The position numbers and the translations under genes are program-made. From Burkholderiaceae bacterium (GTDB lineage: Bacteria; Pseudomonadota; Gammaproteobacteria; Burkholderiales; Burkholderiaceae_C), in assembly GCA_023150375.1 (NCBI GenBank), contig JAKLLA010000006.1, positions 1 to 64,000 on the forward strand: a stretch of DNA of 64,000 nt. Direction: 5' to 3'. Within the stretch, counting starts at the first letter, position 1; every line of letters begins with the position of its first letter. This document shows positions 18,015-27,785 of this stretch, in pieces. Under the pieces are notes generated by a model that searched no databases, was not told where the DNA came from, and saw only the letters and a list, made by a program, of their open reading frames with translations.

Positions 18015-18962
18015 ATGTCAGGCAGCGTCGCGGTGGAGCCGGCCGGCGTGGCCCTGCTCAACCCGCTGGCCGACGGCGGGCGGGCGGCGCGGCTGCGCCG
18101 TCCGATCGAGGCCTGGCTGGCCCGCCATGCGCCGGGCGTCTCGCTGCTGGTGCCCGGACATGTCGAGGCCGCCCAGGCCATGCTGACCATCCTGGCGCCC
18201 TGCACCCGGGTGGCCCTGATCGGCGGCGACGGCAGCCTGCACCGCCTCCTGCCGGCGCTGCTGCAGGGCGGCCACCGGGTCGGCCTGGTGAGCGCCGGCA
18301 GCGGCAACGACGTGGCCCGCGCGCTCGGCGTGGCCGAGCTGGACTGGCCCCAGGCGCTGGCCTACGCGCTGCACGCGCCGGTGGCACCGGTGGACCTGGG
18401 CCGCTTCGACAGCGACCAGGAGGTCGGCTGCTTCGTCTCCAGCCTGTCGATGGGCTTCGACGCGGCCGTCGCCGCGCGCGCCCACCGGGTGCCGCGCCTG
18501 CTGCGCGGACGCCAGCGCTACCTCTGGGCCACCCTGCGCGAGCTCTGGCATGCCCGACCCCGCGAGCTACGCGTCTGGGCCGACGGCCGGCCGGTGCACG
18601 ACGGCCCGGCGCTGCTGGCGGCCCTGCTCAACACCCCCACCTACGGCTGCGGCATCCCGGCCGCTCCCGACGCCCGCATGGACGACCACTGGTTCGACCT
18701 GCTGCTGGCCGGCGACATCGGCCGCCTGCGCGCGCTGCGGCTCTTCCCGGCGCTGCTGCGCGGGCAGCACCGCCGTGCGCCCGGCGTGGCGATGCACGGC
18801 CTGCGCAGCCTGCGCATCGAGGCCGACACCCCCTGGCCGCTGGCGGTCGACGGCGAGGTGATGGCGCCGACGCGCCGACTGACCGTGCAGATGCTGCCCA
18901 AGGCGCTGTACCTGGCCGGGGCGCATCGCTTCGCCCGCCAGGGCGCCCTGCCCACCGGCTGA
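18015..18962 (+). CDS. Diacylglycerol/lipid kinase family protein (YegS/LCB5 type)
   Basis: A 315-residue soluble kinase of the DAGK catalytic family. The nucleotide-binding motif is IGGDGSLHRLLPAL, followed by SAGSGNDVARAL; both are typical of YegS/DgkB proteins. The C-terminal beta-sandwich carries AVDGEVM. It probably phosphorylates a lipid headgroup such as diacylglycerol or a related lipid; the substrate is not determinable here. A GTG one codon upstream (18012) could also serve as start. It begins 34 bp after the dehydrogenase stop and precedes ravA by 28 bp. Confidence 0.85.
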   Translation: MSGSVAVEPAGVALLNPLADGGRAARLRRPIEAWLARHAPGVSLLVPGHVEAAQAMLTILAPCTRVALIGGDGSLHRLLPALLQGGHRVGLVSAGSGNDVARALGVAELDWPQALAYALHAPVAPVDLGRFDSDQEVGCFVSSLSMGFDAAVAARAHRVPRLLRGRQRYLWATLRELWHARPRELRVWADGRPVHDGPALLAALLNTPTYGCGIPAAPDARMDDHWFDLLLAGDIGRLRALRLFPALLRGQHRRAPGVAMHGLRSLRIEADTPWPLAVDGEVMAPTRRLTVQMLPKALYLAGAHRFARQGALPTG

Positions 18963-18990
18963 CCCGATCCCCCCCTGACGCCGACCTGCG

Positions 18991-20448
18991 ATGACCTCGT
19001 CCTGCGCTCCCCTGCCCGCCCGCCTGCGCCTCTGGCTCGCCACCCTGGAGCAGGGCCTGCTCGAACGCGGCAGCGCGGTGCGCCTGGCGCTGCTCGCCGC
19101 GCTGGCCGGCGAGCATGTGCTGCTGCTCGGCCCGCCCGGCACCGCCAAGAGCGAGCTGGCGCGACGGCTGCACCGCGCCTTCGACGGCGCGGCCTACTTC
19201 GAACGGCTGCTGACCCGCTTCTCGACGCCCGAGGAGCTGTTCGGCCCGCTGTCGCTGGCCGCGCTGGAGCACGACCGCTACGAACGCCTGACCGCCGGCT
19301 TCCTGCCCACCGCCGGCATCGCCTTCCTCGACGAGGTGTTCAAGGCCAATTCGGCGATCCTGAACGCGCTGCTGACCCTGCTCAACGAGCGCGAGTTCGA
19401 CAACGGCAGCGGCCGCTGCCGCACGCCGCTGATCGCGGTGATCGGCGCGAGCAACGAGCTGCCTGCCGACGAGGCGCTGCAGGCCTTCTTCGACCGCTTC
19501 CTGCTGCGCGTGCCGGTGCAGCCGGTGAGCGATGCCGCCTTCGCGGCGCTGCTCGCGCTCGGCCAGGCCGGGACACCCCCGGCCGATCCGACCGCGTCGC
19601 CGGCGCCGACGGCACCGCCGCAACCGCTGCACGCCGCCGAACGCGCCGCCCTGCACGCCGCGGCCGCGCAGGTGCGCCTGGGCGAGGCCGCGCTGCAGGG
19701 CTGCCGCGCACTGCGCGCCTGGCTGGCCGAGCGCCGCCAGCCGCTGTCGGACCGGCGCTGGCGCCAGTGGGTGGGCCTGATGCGCGTGGCCGCCGCCAGC
19801 GAGGGCCGCGCCGAGATCGATGCGCTGGACCTCTGGCTGGCGCCCTACGTGGCGGCGGCCCGGCCCGAGCAGGTGGCCGAGCTGCAGGACTGGTTCGTGG
19901 TCGACTGGCTGGGCTGCGGCGCGCGCGAGACGCCCTGGCTGACGCGGGCGGTGCAGGCCTTCGAGCAGCAGGCCCAGCTCGAGGCCAGCGCGCCGGCCGA
20001 CGCGGGCCCCGACGGCGACAGCGGCGCCGGCAAGCTGGCGCTGGCCCGGGCACTGCAGCGCGACAGCGGCGCCGGCGGCAGCGGCGCGGGCGAGGACGGC
20101 GGCATGCTGCGCATCGTCTCGGCCCGGCTGGAGGCGCAGTCGCGCCGGCGCTGGAGCCCCGTGCATGTGGCCGCCCGGCTGGCGCAGATCGACGAGATCC
20201 TGGCGCAGATCGCGCGGGAACGCGCCCCGGTCGAAGCCCAGGCCGCGCAGCTGGCCGCCGACCTGGCCGGGCGGCTGTGGCTGCCGCCCGAGCTGGCGCA
20301 GCGCCTGCAGGCCGGGCCGGCGGCGACGCTGGCCGGGCTGGACGACCTGACGGCCCGGCTGCAGGCCGCCCGCGCCGGCTTTGCCGCCCTGCCGCAGGAC
20401 GCCGCGCTGCCGGCGCTGGCACCGGCGCCCGTGCACCTGCCGGCCTGA
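18991..20448 (+). CDS. ravA: MoxR-family AAA+ ATPase (RavA-like)
   Basis: A 485-residue MoxR AAA+ ATPase, the RavA subgroup. Walker A GPPGTAKS is at 47-54 and Walker B AFLDEV at 111-116, followed by [18 protein letters not shown]; a sensor region [11 protein letters not shown] and an arginine-finger-like FDRFLLR are also present. The C-terminal half is Ala/Gly-rich and helical. In E. coli RavA works with ViaA as a chaperone-like pair linked to respiratory complexes and stress, and here the next gene is viaA. The downstream gene begins 21 bp after the stop, consistent with an operon. Confidence 0.88.
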   Translation: MTSSCAPLPARLRLWLATLEQGLLERGSAVRLALLAALAGEHVLLLGPPGTAKSELARRLHRAFDGAAYFERLLTRFSTPEELFGPLSLAALEHDRYERLTAGFLPTAGIAFLDEVFKANSAILNALLTLLNEREFDNGSGRCRTPLIAVIGASNELPADEALQAFFDRFLLRVPVQPVSDAAFAALLALGQAGTPPADPTASPAPTAPPQPLHAAERAALHAAAAQVRLGEAALQGCRALRAWLAERRQPLSDRRWRQWVGLMRVAAASEGRAEIDALDLWLAPYVAAARPEQVAELQDWFVVDWLGCGARETPWLTRAVQAFEQQAQLEASAPADAGPDGDSGAGKLALARALQRDSGAGGSGAGEDGGMLRIVSARLEAQSRRRWSPVHVAARLAQIDEILAQIARERAPVEAQAAQLAADLAGRLWLPPELAQRLQAGPAATLAGLDDLTARLQAARAGFAALPQDAALPALAPAPVHLPA

Positions 20449-20469
20449 CACCCTGCGGACGCGCCCGCC

Positions 20470-21975
20470 ATGCCCGCGGTCCACGCCACCGACCCGCTCG
20501 ACCAGCCCTGGGATCGGCTCGCGCCGCTGCCGCGCGAGCTCTGGCTGCCCGGCCTGGTGACCGCCGTCGGAAGTCCCGACCGACGGCTGGCCGACCTCGC
20601 GCTCTGGCAGGACGCGCTGCAGGCCGGCCGCCTGCCGCCGGCCGAGGCCGACTTCGGCGACCGCGCCGCCAGCGCCCCGCTGCGCGAGGTCGTCGGCGAG
20701 CTGGGCCTGGCCGGGCTGTGCCGCGGCACCCCTGCGCTGGTGCAGCAGACCCTGCGCACGCTCCTGTGGCACCTCGACCGGCTCACCGACCTGCAGCCGC
20801 GGCTCACGCGGGCCGAGGCGATCGCGCAGATCGCCGCCGAGTTCCGCGCCGCCTGGACCCTGGAGGCGGCCGACCTGGAGGAACAGCTGGTGCTGCTGCA
20901 GGGCCTGGGCGACCTGGCGCAGCTGCGCTGGGACGAGCTGCGCGGCCATCTCAACGCGCGCCCCTGGCGCGAGGTGCAGCGCGCCCAGGCCTGGCTCGAG
21001 CAGCTGCCCGAGCTGCAGGCGCTGATCCGCCGGCTCGGCCGCAGCGAGCGCAGCCTCGCCCCCTGGACCCCGCCGCCGGCCGAGCGCCCCGACGATCGGC
21101 CCGGCGAGCGCCCGCTGCGCGCGGTGGAGACGCGCCTGCCCGACCTGCCCGGCGAGCTCACCGGCATCCACCTGAGCGGCCGGCCCGAGCGCATGCTGGC
21201 CAGCGAGGCGGTGATGCTGCGCCACCCGGTGCTGAAGAAGCTCTGGCACGCCCGCCACGCCGAGTCCCGCCTGCTGAGCTGGGAGTCCGAGGCAGTGCTG
21301 GTGGACTGGCGGCCCGACCCGCTGGCCCCGCCGCAGCGCCAGGGCACGACCGCCGAGCCCGAGACGCGCGAGCGCGGCCCCATCCTGCTCTGCCTGGACA
21401 CCTCCGGCTCGATGCGTGGCGCGCCCGAGAACATCGCCCGGGCGGTGGTGCTGGCCGCGCTGCGCGCGGCGCACGAGTCGCAGCGGGCCTGCCGGCTGAT
21501 CGCCTTCGGCGGACCGGGCGAGCTGCTCGAACGCGACCTGACGATCGGCAGCGCCGGGCTCGGCCCGCTGCTCGAACTGATGGACCTGGCCTTCGACGGC
21601 GGCACCGACATCCAGACGCCCATCGAGCGCGCCGTCGACTGCGTGCACGAGGCCGCCTGGCGCAGCGCCGACCTGCTGATCGTCAGCGACGGCGAGTTCG
21701 GCTGCGTGCCGCAGACCCTGCAGCGCCTCGACCTGGCCCGCGAGCGCCACGGCCTGCGGGTGCAGGGCGTGCTGGTGGGCGACCGCGAAACGCTCGGCCT
21801 GCTGGAGGTCTGCGACGCGATCCACTGGGTGCGCGACTGGCGCCGCTACACCGAGCAGGCCCGCGGCGAGGAGGCGCGCGGCTGGTCGCCGGTGCACAGC
21901 AAGAGCCTGACCGCGCTGTACTTCCCCAACGCACTGTCGGGCCGCGCCGCGCGCCATCTGGACAGCTCGCGCTGA
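20470..21975 (+). CDS. viaA: VWA-domain protein, partner of RavA (ViaA-like)
   Basis: A 501-residue protein with an N-terminal helical region and a C-terminal von Willebrand A domain. The metal-ion adhesion site DTSGSM (D310) is intact, with later conserved DGGTDI and VSDGEFG segments. The RavA-ViaA order and close spacing match the known chaperone pair. It is cytoplasmic, with no signal peptide. It acts with the upstream ATPase; the client in this organism is unknown. Confidence 0.88.
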   Translation: MPAVHATDPLDQPWDRLAPLPRELWLPGLVTAVGSPDRRLADLALWQDALQAGRLPPAEADFGDRAASAPLREVVGELGLAGLCRGTPALVQQTLRTLLWHLDRLTDLQPRLTRAEAIAQIAAEFRAAWTLEAADLEEQLVLLQGLGDLAQLRWDELRGHLNARPWREVQRAQAWLEQLPELQALIRRLGRSERSLAPWTPPPAERPDDRPGERPLRAVETRLPDLPGELTGIHLSGRPERMLASEAVMLRHPVLKKLWHARHAESRLLSWESEAVLVDWRPDPLAPPQRQGTTAEPETRERGPILLCLDTSGSMRGAPENIARAVVLAALRAAHESQRACRLIAFGGPGELLERDLTIGSAGLGPLLELMDLAFDGGTDIQTPIERAVDCVHEAAWRSADLLIVSDGEFGCVPQTLQRLDLARERHGLRVQGVLVGDRETLGLLEVCDAIHWVRDWRRYTEQARGEEARGWSPVHSKSLTALYFPNALSGRAARHLDSSR

Positions 21976-22103
21976 GGCGCTGTCGACCCCCGGCCGCGGC
22001 GCGGCGGCAAGATCTCACGCCACGCGGGCCGGCGGCGCGGGCGTCGGGCCACCGGGCGAGCCTGCGGTGACCCTTTGTTTCACTTCCGGGGAGAATGTCT
22101 GTC

Positions 22104-23591
22104 ATGTCCGCGACCCTGATTTCGACCCGGAGCTTCGACGACGCCGAGGCCGCGCTGGCGCATGTCCGCGCCATCTACGACAGCGGCATCGCCTACCTGC
22201 GCGCCAGCCTGCAGGAGTTCGTGGCCGGCTGCGAGCCCGGCCGGCGGGTGCGCGCCTGCTACCCCTTCGTGCGGGTGCGCGTGGACACGGTGGTGCGCGC
22301 CGATTCGCGCCTGGCCTACGGCTTCGTCGCCGGCCCGGGCGTCTACGAAACCTCGCTGACCCGGCCGGACCTGTTCGAGCGCTACTACCGCGAGCAGTTC
22401 GAACTGCTGCTGCGCAACCATGGCGTGGCCCTGGAGGTGGGCCTGTCGTCGCAGCCGATTCCGGTGCACTTCAGCCTGGCCGAGCACGATCATCTGGAGG
22501 GCACGCTGTCGCCGGAGCGGCGGCTGCGCCTGCGCGACTGCTTCGACCTGCCCGACCTGGCGGCGATGGACGACGGCATCGCCAACGGCAGCCACGAGCC
22601 GCAGCCGGGCGCCGACGGCGTGGTGCGCCACCCGCTGGCGCTGTTCACCGCGCCGCGGGTGGACTACTCGCTGCACCGGCTGCGCCACTACACCGGCACG
22701 GCGCCGGAGCATTTCCAGAACTACGTGCTGTTCACGAACTACCAGTTCTACATCGACGAGTTCGTGCGCCTGGGCCATGAGGCGATGGCCGATCCGGCGG
22801 GCGACTACACCGCCTTCGTCGAGCCGGGCAATGTCGTCACCCGCCGCGCCGGCCTGGCCGCCGAGCCCGGCGACGCGCGCGGCAGTGCCCCGCCGCGCCT
22901 GCCGCAGATGCCGGCCTACCACCTGCAGCGCCCCGGGCACGGCGGCATCACGATGGTCAACATCGGCGTCGGCCCGGCCAACGCCAAGAACATCACCGAC
23001 CACATCGCGGTGCTGCGCCCGCACGCCTGGCTGATGCTGGGCCACTGCGCCGGGCTGCGCAACACCCAGCAGCTGGGCGACTACGTGCTGGCGCACGGCT
23101 ACGTGCGCGAGGACCATGTGCTCGACGAGGAGCTGCCGCTGTGGGTGCCCATTCCGCCGCTGGCGGAGGTGCAGATCGCGCTGGAGCGGGCGGTGGCCGA
23201 GGTGACGCAGCTGTCGGGCTACGCGCTCAAGGCCATCCTGCGCACCGGCACCGTGGCCAGCACCGACAACCGCAACTGGGAGCTGCTGCCGCACCCGGGG
23301 CCCGAGCGCCGCTTCAGCCAGAGCCGCGCCGTGGCGCTGGACATGGAGAGCGCCACCATCGCCGCCAACGGCTTCCGTTTCCGCGTGCCCTACGGCACCC
23401 TGCTGTGCGTGAGCGACAAGCCGCTGCACGGCGAGATCAAGCTGCCCGGCATGGCCAACCAGTTCTACCGCGAGCGGGTCGACCAGCACCTGCGCATCGG
23501 CATGCGCGCCATCGAGATCCTGCGCGCACAGGGGCTGGACCACCTGCACAGCCGCAAGCTGCGCAGCTTCGACGAAGTGGCCTTCCAGTAG
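22104..23591 (+). CDS. amn: AMP nucleosidase
   Basis: Hydrolyses AMP to adenine and ribose 5-phosphate, adjusting purine nucleotide pools. About 495 residues, the full family length. An N-terminal AMP-nucleosidase domain is followed by a phosphorylase-type catalytic domain with GHGGITMVNIGVGPANAKN, WLMLGHCAGLR, and the purine-binding segment VALDMESATIAANGF. Two in-frame ATGs exist (22095, 22104). GGGGAG at 22088-22093 lies about 10 bases before the second and only 1-2 before the first, so 22104 was chosen. It lies about 130 bp after viaA and is followed by a diguanylate cyclase. Confidence 0.95.
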   Translation: MSATLISTRSFDDAEAALAHVRAIYDSGIAYLRASLQEFVAGCEPGRRVRACYPFVRVRVDTVVRADSRLAYGFVAGPGVYETSLTRPDLFERYYREQFELLLRNHGVALEVGLSSQPIPVHFSLAEHDHLEGTLSPERRLRLRDCFDLPDLAAMDDGIANGSHEPQPGADGVVRHPLALFTAPRVDYSLHRLRHYTGTAPEHFQNYVLFTNYQFYIDEFVRLGHEAMADPAGDYTAFVEPGNVVTRRAGLAAEPGDARGSAPPRLPQMPAYHLQRPGHGGITMVNIGVGPANAKNITDHIAVLRPHAWLMLGHCAGLRNTQQLGDYVLAHGYVREDHVLDEELPLWVPIPPLAEVQIALERAVAEVTQLSGYALKAILRTGTVASTDNRNWELLPHPGPERRFSQSRAVALDMESATIAANGFRFRVPYGTLLCVSDKPLHGEIKLPGMANQFYRERVDQHLRIGMRAIEILRAQGLDHLHSRKLRSFDEVAFQ

Positions 23592-23637
23592 CGGGCGCCG
23601 CGCGCCTGCCCGCCGTCCCGCCGCCGCAGCCCCCCGC

Positions 23638-24789
23638 ATGGCCCTCGACACCCACAGCCTTCTGGTCGCGTACACGGTCAACGTGGCCGGGGTCGCGCTC
23701 GGCCTGTCGCTGGTGCTGGGCCTGCGCGCCAGCCGCGCCGCGCTGGCCGCGCAGGCCGGGGTGCTCGCCCATGCGCTGGGCTGGCTCTGCCTGGTGGCCT
23801 CCGATACCTTCGCGGGTCGGTGGCCGGACCTGCTGCTGTCCACGCTGGCCATGGCGGCCATGTCGTCGAGCCTGCTGCTGCTGCTGCAGGCCGTGCGGAT
23901 CTGGCGCGGCCAGGCCCCGCTGGCGCCCGGGTGGCATGCCGCCGCGCTGCTGATGCCGCTGCTGTATGCGCTGGGCTTCGCGCACTACCCCTGGCGCGTC
24001 GGCCTGGCCAACGGCGTGCTGGCCGCGCAGATGGCCTGGGTGGTCGTGGAGGCCGCCCGCCCCGGCGCCACCGGCAGCTGGCGCTGGCGCGGCCTGATCT
24101 GCGCGTCGATGGGCACGATGGCGCTCGTCACGCTCTGGCGCGGCGTGCTGGGGGCCTTCTTCACCGAGGCCTACCCGACCTTCCAGACCCCGCACCCGGT
24201 GAATCTGGTCGGCGCGCTGGGCAACAACGTCGCCACACTGCTGACCGCCATCGGCGTGCTGGCCGCCTTCCGCGAAGAGGCCGAGGCCCAGCTGAAGACG
24301 CTGGCGATCACCGACGGGCTGACCCGCCTGCTCAACCGCCGCGCCTGGACCGAGCGGGCCGAGGTGCTGCTGGCCGACGCCCGGCGCTACGGCCACCCGC
24401 TGATCATGCTGATGATCGACCTGGACCACTTCAAGCAGGTCAACGACCAGCGCGGCCACGCCACCGGCGACCAGGCCCTGCAGCTCACCGCGGCGGTGCT
24501 GGGCGAGACGGTGCGCAGCGGCGACCTGGTGGGCCGCTACGGCGGCGAGGAGTTCTGCGTGCTGCTGTCGCACACGCAGGAAGGCGCCGCGCTGGCCTTC
24601 GATCAGCGCCTGCGGCGCCGCCTGCGCCAGCGCTCCGAACAGGAACTGGGCTTCCTGCTGGCCTACAGCGCCGGCCTGACCGCCCATCGCGCGCAGGACC
24701 GCTCGCTGGAGGACCTGCTGCGCCGCGCCGACGCAGCCCTCTACGAGGCCAAGCGCGCCGGGCGCAACCAGCTGGTGATGTCGCCCTGA
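23638..24789 (+). CDS. Membrane diguanylate cyclase (GGDEF)
   Basis: A 383-residue protein with about six N-terminal membrane segments (residues 8-210) forming an undefined sensor, then a GGDEF domain. The active-site motif is GGEEF (302-306), with substrate-binding IDLDHFKQVND upstream. An RxxD inhibitory-site motif (R293-D296) stands five residues before GGEEF, so feedback inhibition by c-di-GMP is expected. The domain looks fully active, unlike the degenerate GGDEF at 15199-16974. It starts 46 bp after amn. The signal sensed is unknown. Confidence 0.9.
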   Translation: MALDTHSLLVAYTVNVAGVALGLSLVLGLRASRAALAAQAGVLAHALGWLCLVASDTFAGRWPDLLLSTLAMAAMSSSLLLLLQAVRIWRGQAPLAPGWHAAALLMPLLYALGFAHYPWRVGLANGVLAAQMAWVVVEAARPGATGSWRWRGLICASMGTMALVTLWRGVLGAFFTEAYPTFQTPHPVNLVGALGNNVATLLTAIGVLAAFREEAEAQLKTLAITDGLTRLLNRRAWTERAEVLLADARRYGHPLIMLMIDLDHFKQVNDQRGHATGDQALQLTAAVLGETVRSGDLVGRYGGEEFCVLLSHTQEGAALAFDQRLRRRLRQRSEQELGFLLAYSAGLTAHRAQDRSLEDLLRRADAALYEAKRAGRNQLVMSP

Positions 24790-24924
24790 TGCGTCGGCGC
24801 CGGCGGCGGGCCGGGGCCCCCTTGATCCCGCTCGAGGATCTTTACCTGCGGCGCATGCGCGCGACGCAGGGCGGGTTTACAAAGGGAAGGGTCGCGGCAT
24901 CCAACCGCCGCGCGCCGTTTCACC

Positions 24925-26460
24925 GTGCCGACCTTCCCGCCCCTTCGCACCGCCCCCTGCGCGCACGCTCCGACGACGCCCCGCCTGCGCCGGCCGACGG
25001 CCGCCTCGCTCTGGCTGATCGGCACGGCGCTGCTGGCCGGCTGCGCCACCGCCCCGGCGCCCGAGACCCGCGGATCGACCGTCCCGGACCTGCCCGCCGC
25101 CTGGACCGGACCGGCCGACGCGGCCTCGGCCTCCGGCGGGAGCGCCGTTGCCCCGCCGGCTGCGCTGTCGGCCGCCGAAGCCGCGGCGCTGGCGCAGTGG
25201 TGGCTGCAGTTCGACGACCCGCTGCTCGGCGAGCTGGTGACGCAGGCCCTGCATGCCAACCTCGACCTGGCCACCGCCCAGGCCCGCCTCGAACAGGCCC
25301 GCGCGCTGCGCGACGGCCAGGCCGCCCAGGCCGCGCCGCAGCTGGGCAGCAGTGCAGGCATCACGCAAAGCCGCAACCGGGCCGGGGCCAGCGAGCGCTG
25401 GAACGCCGGCCTGGATGCCAGCTGGGAGCCGGACGTCTTCGGCCGACAGGCCCAGGCCCTGCGTGCACGCGACTGGGACCTGACGGCCGCCCGCGCCCAA
25501 CGGGAGGCCACCCGCACCGCGGTGGCCGCGGAGGTCGGCATCGCCTACGTCAGCCTGCGCAGCCAGCAGCAGCAATGGCGCATCGCCGGTGAACACCTGG
25601 CCGCCCAGCAGCAGACCCAGGCGCTGGTGGGCTGGCGCGCCCAGGCCGGGCTGGTCGCCTCGCTCGAGGCCGAGCAGGCGCGTGGCGCCACCGCGCAGCT
25701 GCGCGCCAGCCTGCCGGCGCTGCGGGACGCCATCGCGCAGTCCGAGCACCGCCTTGCCCTGCTGCTCGGCCAGCCGCCCACGGCACTGCGTGCCCGGCTG
25801 GGCGCGGGTGCGGCGTTGCCCTCGGCCGGCGCCCCCCTGCCCCTGGGCGTTCCGGCGGATCTGCTGCGCCGCCGCCCCGACCTGCAGGCCGCCGAAGCCA
25901 CCCTGCGCGCCGAGGCCGAACGCCTCGGCCTCGCGCAGGCGCAGCGCTGGCCCAGCCTGCGGCTGAGCGGCAGCCTGACGCTGCAGGCGGCCACGCTGGC
26001 CGGCCTGAGCGGCGCCGGCGCCTGGGCCGCGGCCGCGGCCGCCGCGATCGACGGGACGCTCTGGGACGGCGGGGCGCGCGACGCGGCCATCGGGCAGCAG
26101 CGCGCCCAGCTGGCCGCGGCCCGCATCGCCGCGCGGGCTGCCCTGCTGACGGCGCTGGAGGACGTGGAAAACGCGCTGGGCGCGCTGGGCGCCGCACAGC
26201 GCCAGTCCGAGGCGCTGGCCGAAGCCCGCGAAGCCGCCCACCGGGCGCTGCTGCTGGCCCGCCACCGCTGGCAGGCCGGGCTGGTCGACTTCGGCACGCT
26301 GCTGGAGGCGCAACGCAGCGCCCTGTCCGCCGACAGCAGCCAGGTGGCCGCCCGGCGCGACGAGCAGCTCGCCCGCATCCGTCTGTACAAGGCCCTGGGC
26401 GGCGGCTGGGAGGCAGGCGCCGTCCCGCAGGCCCCCACCCCGCCCCTGCGCACCCCATGA
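24925..26460 (+). CDS. Outer-membrane efflux lipoprotein (NodT/TolC family)
   Basis: About 511 residues, beginning with a GTG. The N-terminus has a basic region, then a hydrophobic signal LWLIGTALLAGC with a clear lipobox (LAGC), so the mature protein should be lipidated. Two outer-membrane efflux repeats follow, including LRRRPDLQAAEATLRAEAERLG, the hallmark of NodT-type channels, and a C-terminal second repeat ending IRLYKALGGGW. Its TGA overlaps the ATG of the following adaptor (ATGA at 26457-26460). Together with the next three genes it makes a complete MacAB-type tripartite pump. Confidence 0.92.
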   Translation: MPTFPPLRTAPCAHAPTTPRLRRPTAASLWLIGTALLAGCATAPAPETRGSTVPDLPAAWTGPADAASASGGSAVAPPAALSAAEAAALAQWWLQFDDPLLGELVTQALHANLDLATAQARLEQARALRDGQAAQAAPQLGSSAGITQSRNRAGASERWNAGLDASWEPDVFGRQAQALRARDWDLTAARAQREATRTAVAAEVGIAYVSLRSQQQQWRIAGEHLAAQQQTQALVGWRAQAGLVASLEAEQARGATAQLRASLPALRDAIAQSEHRLALLLGQPPTALRARLGAGAALPSAGAPLPLGVPADLLRRRPDLQAAEATLRAEAERLGLAQAQRWPSLRLSGSLTLQAATLAGLSGAGAWAAAAAAAIDGTLWDGGARDAAIGQQRAQLAAARIAARAALLTALEDVENALGALGAAQRQSEALAEAREAAHRALLLARHRWQAGLVDFGTLLEAQRSALSADSSQVAARRDEQLARIRLYKALGGGWEAGAVPQAPTPPLRTP

Positions 26461-27785
26461 GCACCGACCCCTCCTCCCTGCAACGACTGCTGGGCGACGA
26501 CGCCCCGCGCCCCATCTGGCGCCAGCCGCGCGTCTGGCTGCTGGCCGCCCTGCTGGCCGGCGCGGCCCTGGCCGGCTGGACCTGGCTGGGCCGCAGCGCT
26601 TCCCAGGCAGCGCCCCGCTACGTCACCGAGCCGCTGCAGCGCGGCGACCTGCAGCTGCAGGTCACGGCCAACGGCAAGCTGCAGGCCACGCGCACGGTCA
26701 GCATCGGCAGCGAGCTGTCGGGCACCGTCGCGCAGGTGCGGGTGGACGTCAACGACGCGGTCAAGGCCGGCCAGGTGCTGGTCGAGCTCGACACCGCCAA
26801 GCTGCGCGACCAGATCGCTGCCAGCCGGGCCGCACTGGCCTCCGCCGAGGCCGCGGTGGCGCAGGCGCAGGCCGGCCTGCGCCAGGCGCGCGCCGACCTG
26901 CAGCGCCTGGAGGAGGTGCAGCGCCTGTCCGGCGGCCAGGTGCCCTCGGCGGCCGAACTCGATGCGGCCCGGGCTGCGCTGGACAAGGCCCAGGCCGCCG
27001 AGGCCAGCGCCCGCGCCGGCGTGGCCAGCGCCCGCGCCACGCTCAGCACCAACGAGACCAACCTGTCCAAGGCCTCGATCCGCTCGCCGATCGACGGCGT
27101 GGTGCTCACCCGCAACGTCGACCCCGGCTACGCGGTGGCGGCCTCGCTGCAGGCGGTGACCCTGTTCACCATCGCCGAGGACCTGCGCCGGCTGCAGATC
27201 TCGGTGAACGTGGACGAGGCCGACGTCGGCCAGGTGCAGGTCGGCCAGCAGGCCCGCTTCACCGTCAGCGCCTGGCCCGGGCGCAGCTACCCCGCCCGGG
27301 TGGTGCGGGTGGCCTACGGCTCGACGCTGACCGACAACGTGGTCACCTACACCACGCTGATGGACCTGCCCAACGACGACCTCAGCCTGCGCCCCGGCAT
27401 GACCGCCACCGCGGTGATCACCGCCACCGAGCGCCGCGGCGTGCTGCTGGTGCCCAACCGCGCGCTGCGCTTCACGCCCGAGGAGGCTGCCGCCGGCCAG
27501 GGGGGCGCCGGCAGCGCGACGGCAGGCAGCCCGGGCTCGGGCGGCATCGTCTCGCAGCTGATGCCCCGCCCGCCCGGCATGGCGCCGCGCCGCAGCAGCG
27601 CCGCCAACGCCGAGCAGCCCGCCGCCGGCGCGCCACGCCGCCTCTGGCTGCTGCAGGACGGCCGGCCGGTGGCCGTGCCGGTGACCACCGGCCTGAGCAA
27701 CGGCCGCCTCACCGAGGTCAGCGGCGCCGGCCTGCGCGAAGGCGCGGCCGTGATCGTCGAGCAGACCCGCGGGGCCACGCCGTGA
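26457..27785 (+). CDS. macA: MacA-like periplasmic adaptor
   Basis: A 442-residue membrane-fusion protein anchored by one N-terminal helix (about residues 25-45). The first lipoyl half lies in GTVAQVRVDVNDAVKAGQVL, followed by a long alpha-helical coiled-coil hairpin; the second half is ASIRSPIDGVVLTRNVDPG. Beta-barrel and membrane-proximal domains then follow. An Ala/Gly-rich insertion at about 345-390 (QGGAGSATAG...) is unusual. It overlaps the outer-membrane gene and, by GTGA, the ATPase gene. It links the ABC module to the outer-membrane channel; the transported substrate (macrolide, peptide or other) is not shown. Confidence 0.9.
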   Translation: MSTDPSSLQRLLGDDAPRPIWRQPRVWLLAALLAGAALAGWTWLGRSASQAAPRYVTEPLQRGDLQLQVTANGKLQATRTVSIGSELSGTVAQVRVDVNDAVKAGQVLVELDTAKLRDQIAASRAALASAEAAVAQAQAGLRQARADLQRLEEVQRLSGGQVPSAAELDAARAALDKAQAAEASARAGVASARATLSTNETNLSKASIRSPIDGVVLTRNVDPGYAVAASLQAVTLFTIAEDLRRLQISVNVDEADVGQVQVGQQARFTVSAWPGRSYPARVVRVAYGSTLTDNVVTYTTLMDLPNDDLSLRPGMTATAVITATERRGVLLVPNRALRFTPEEAAAGQGGAGSATAGSPGSGGIVSQLMPRPPGMAPRRSSAANAEQPAAGAPRRLWLLQDGRPVAVPVTTGLSNGRLTEVSGAGLREGAAVIVEQTRGATP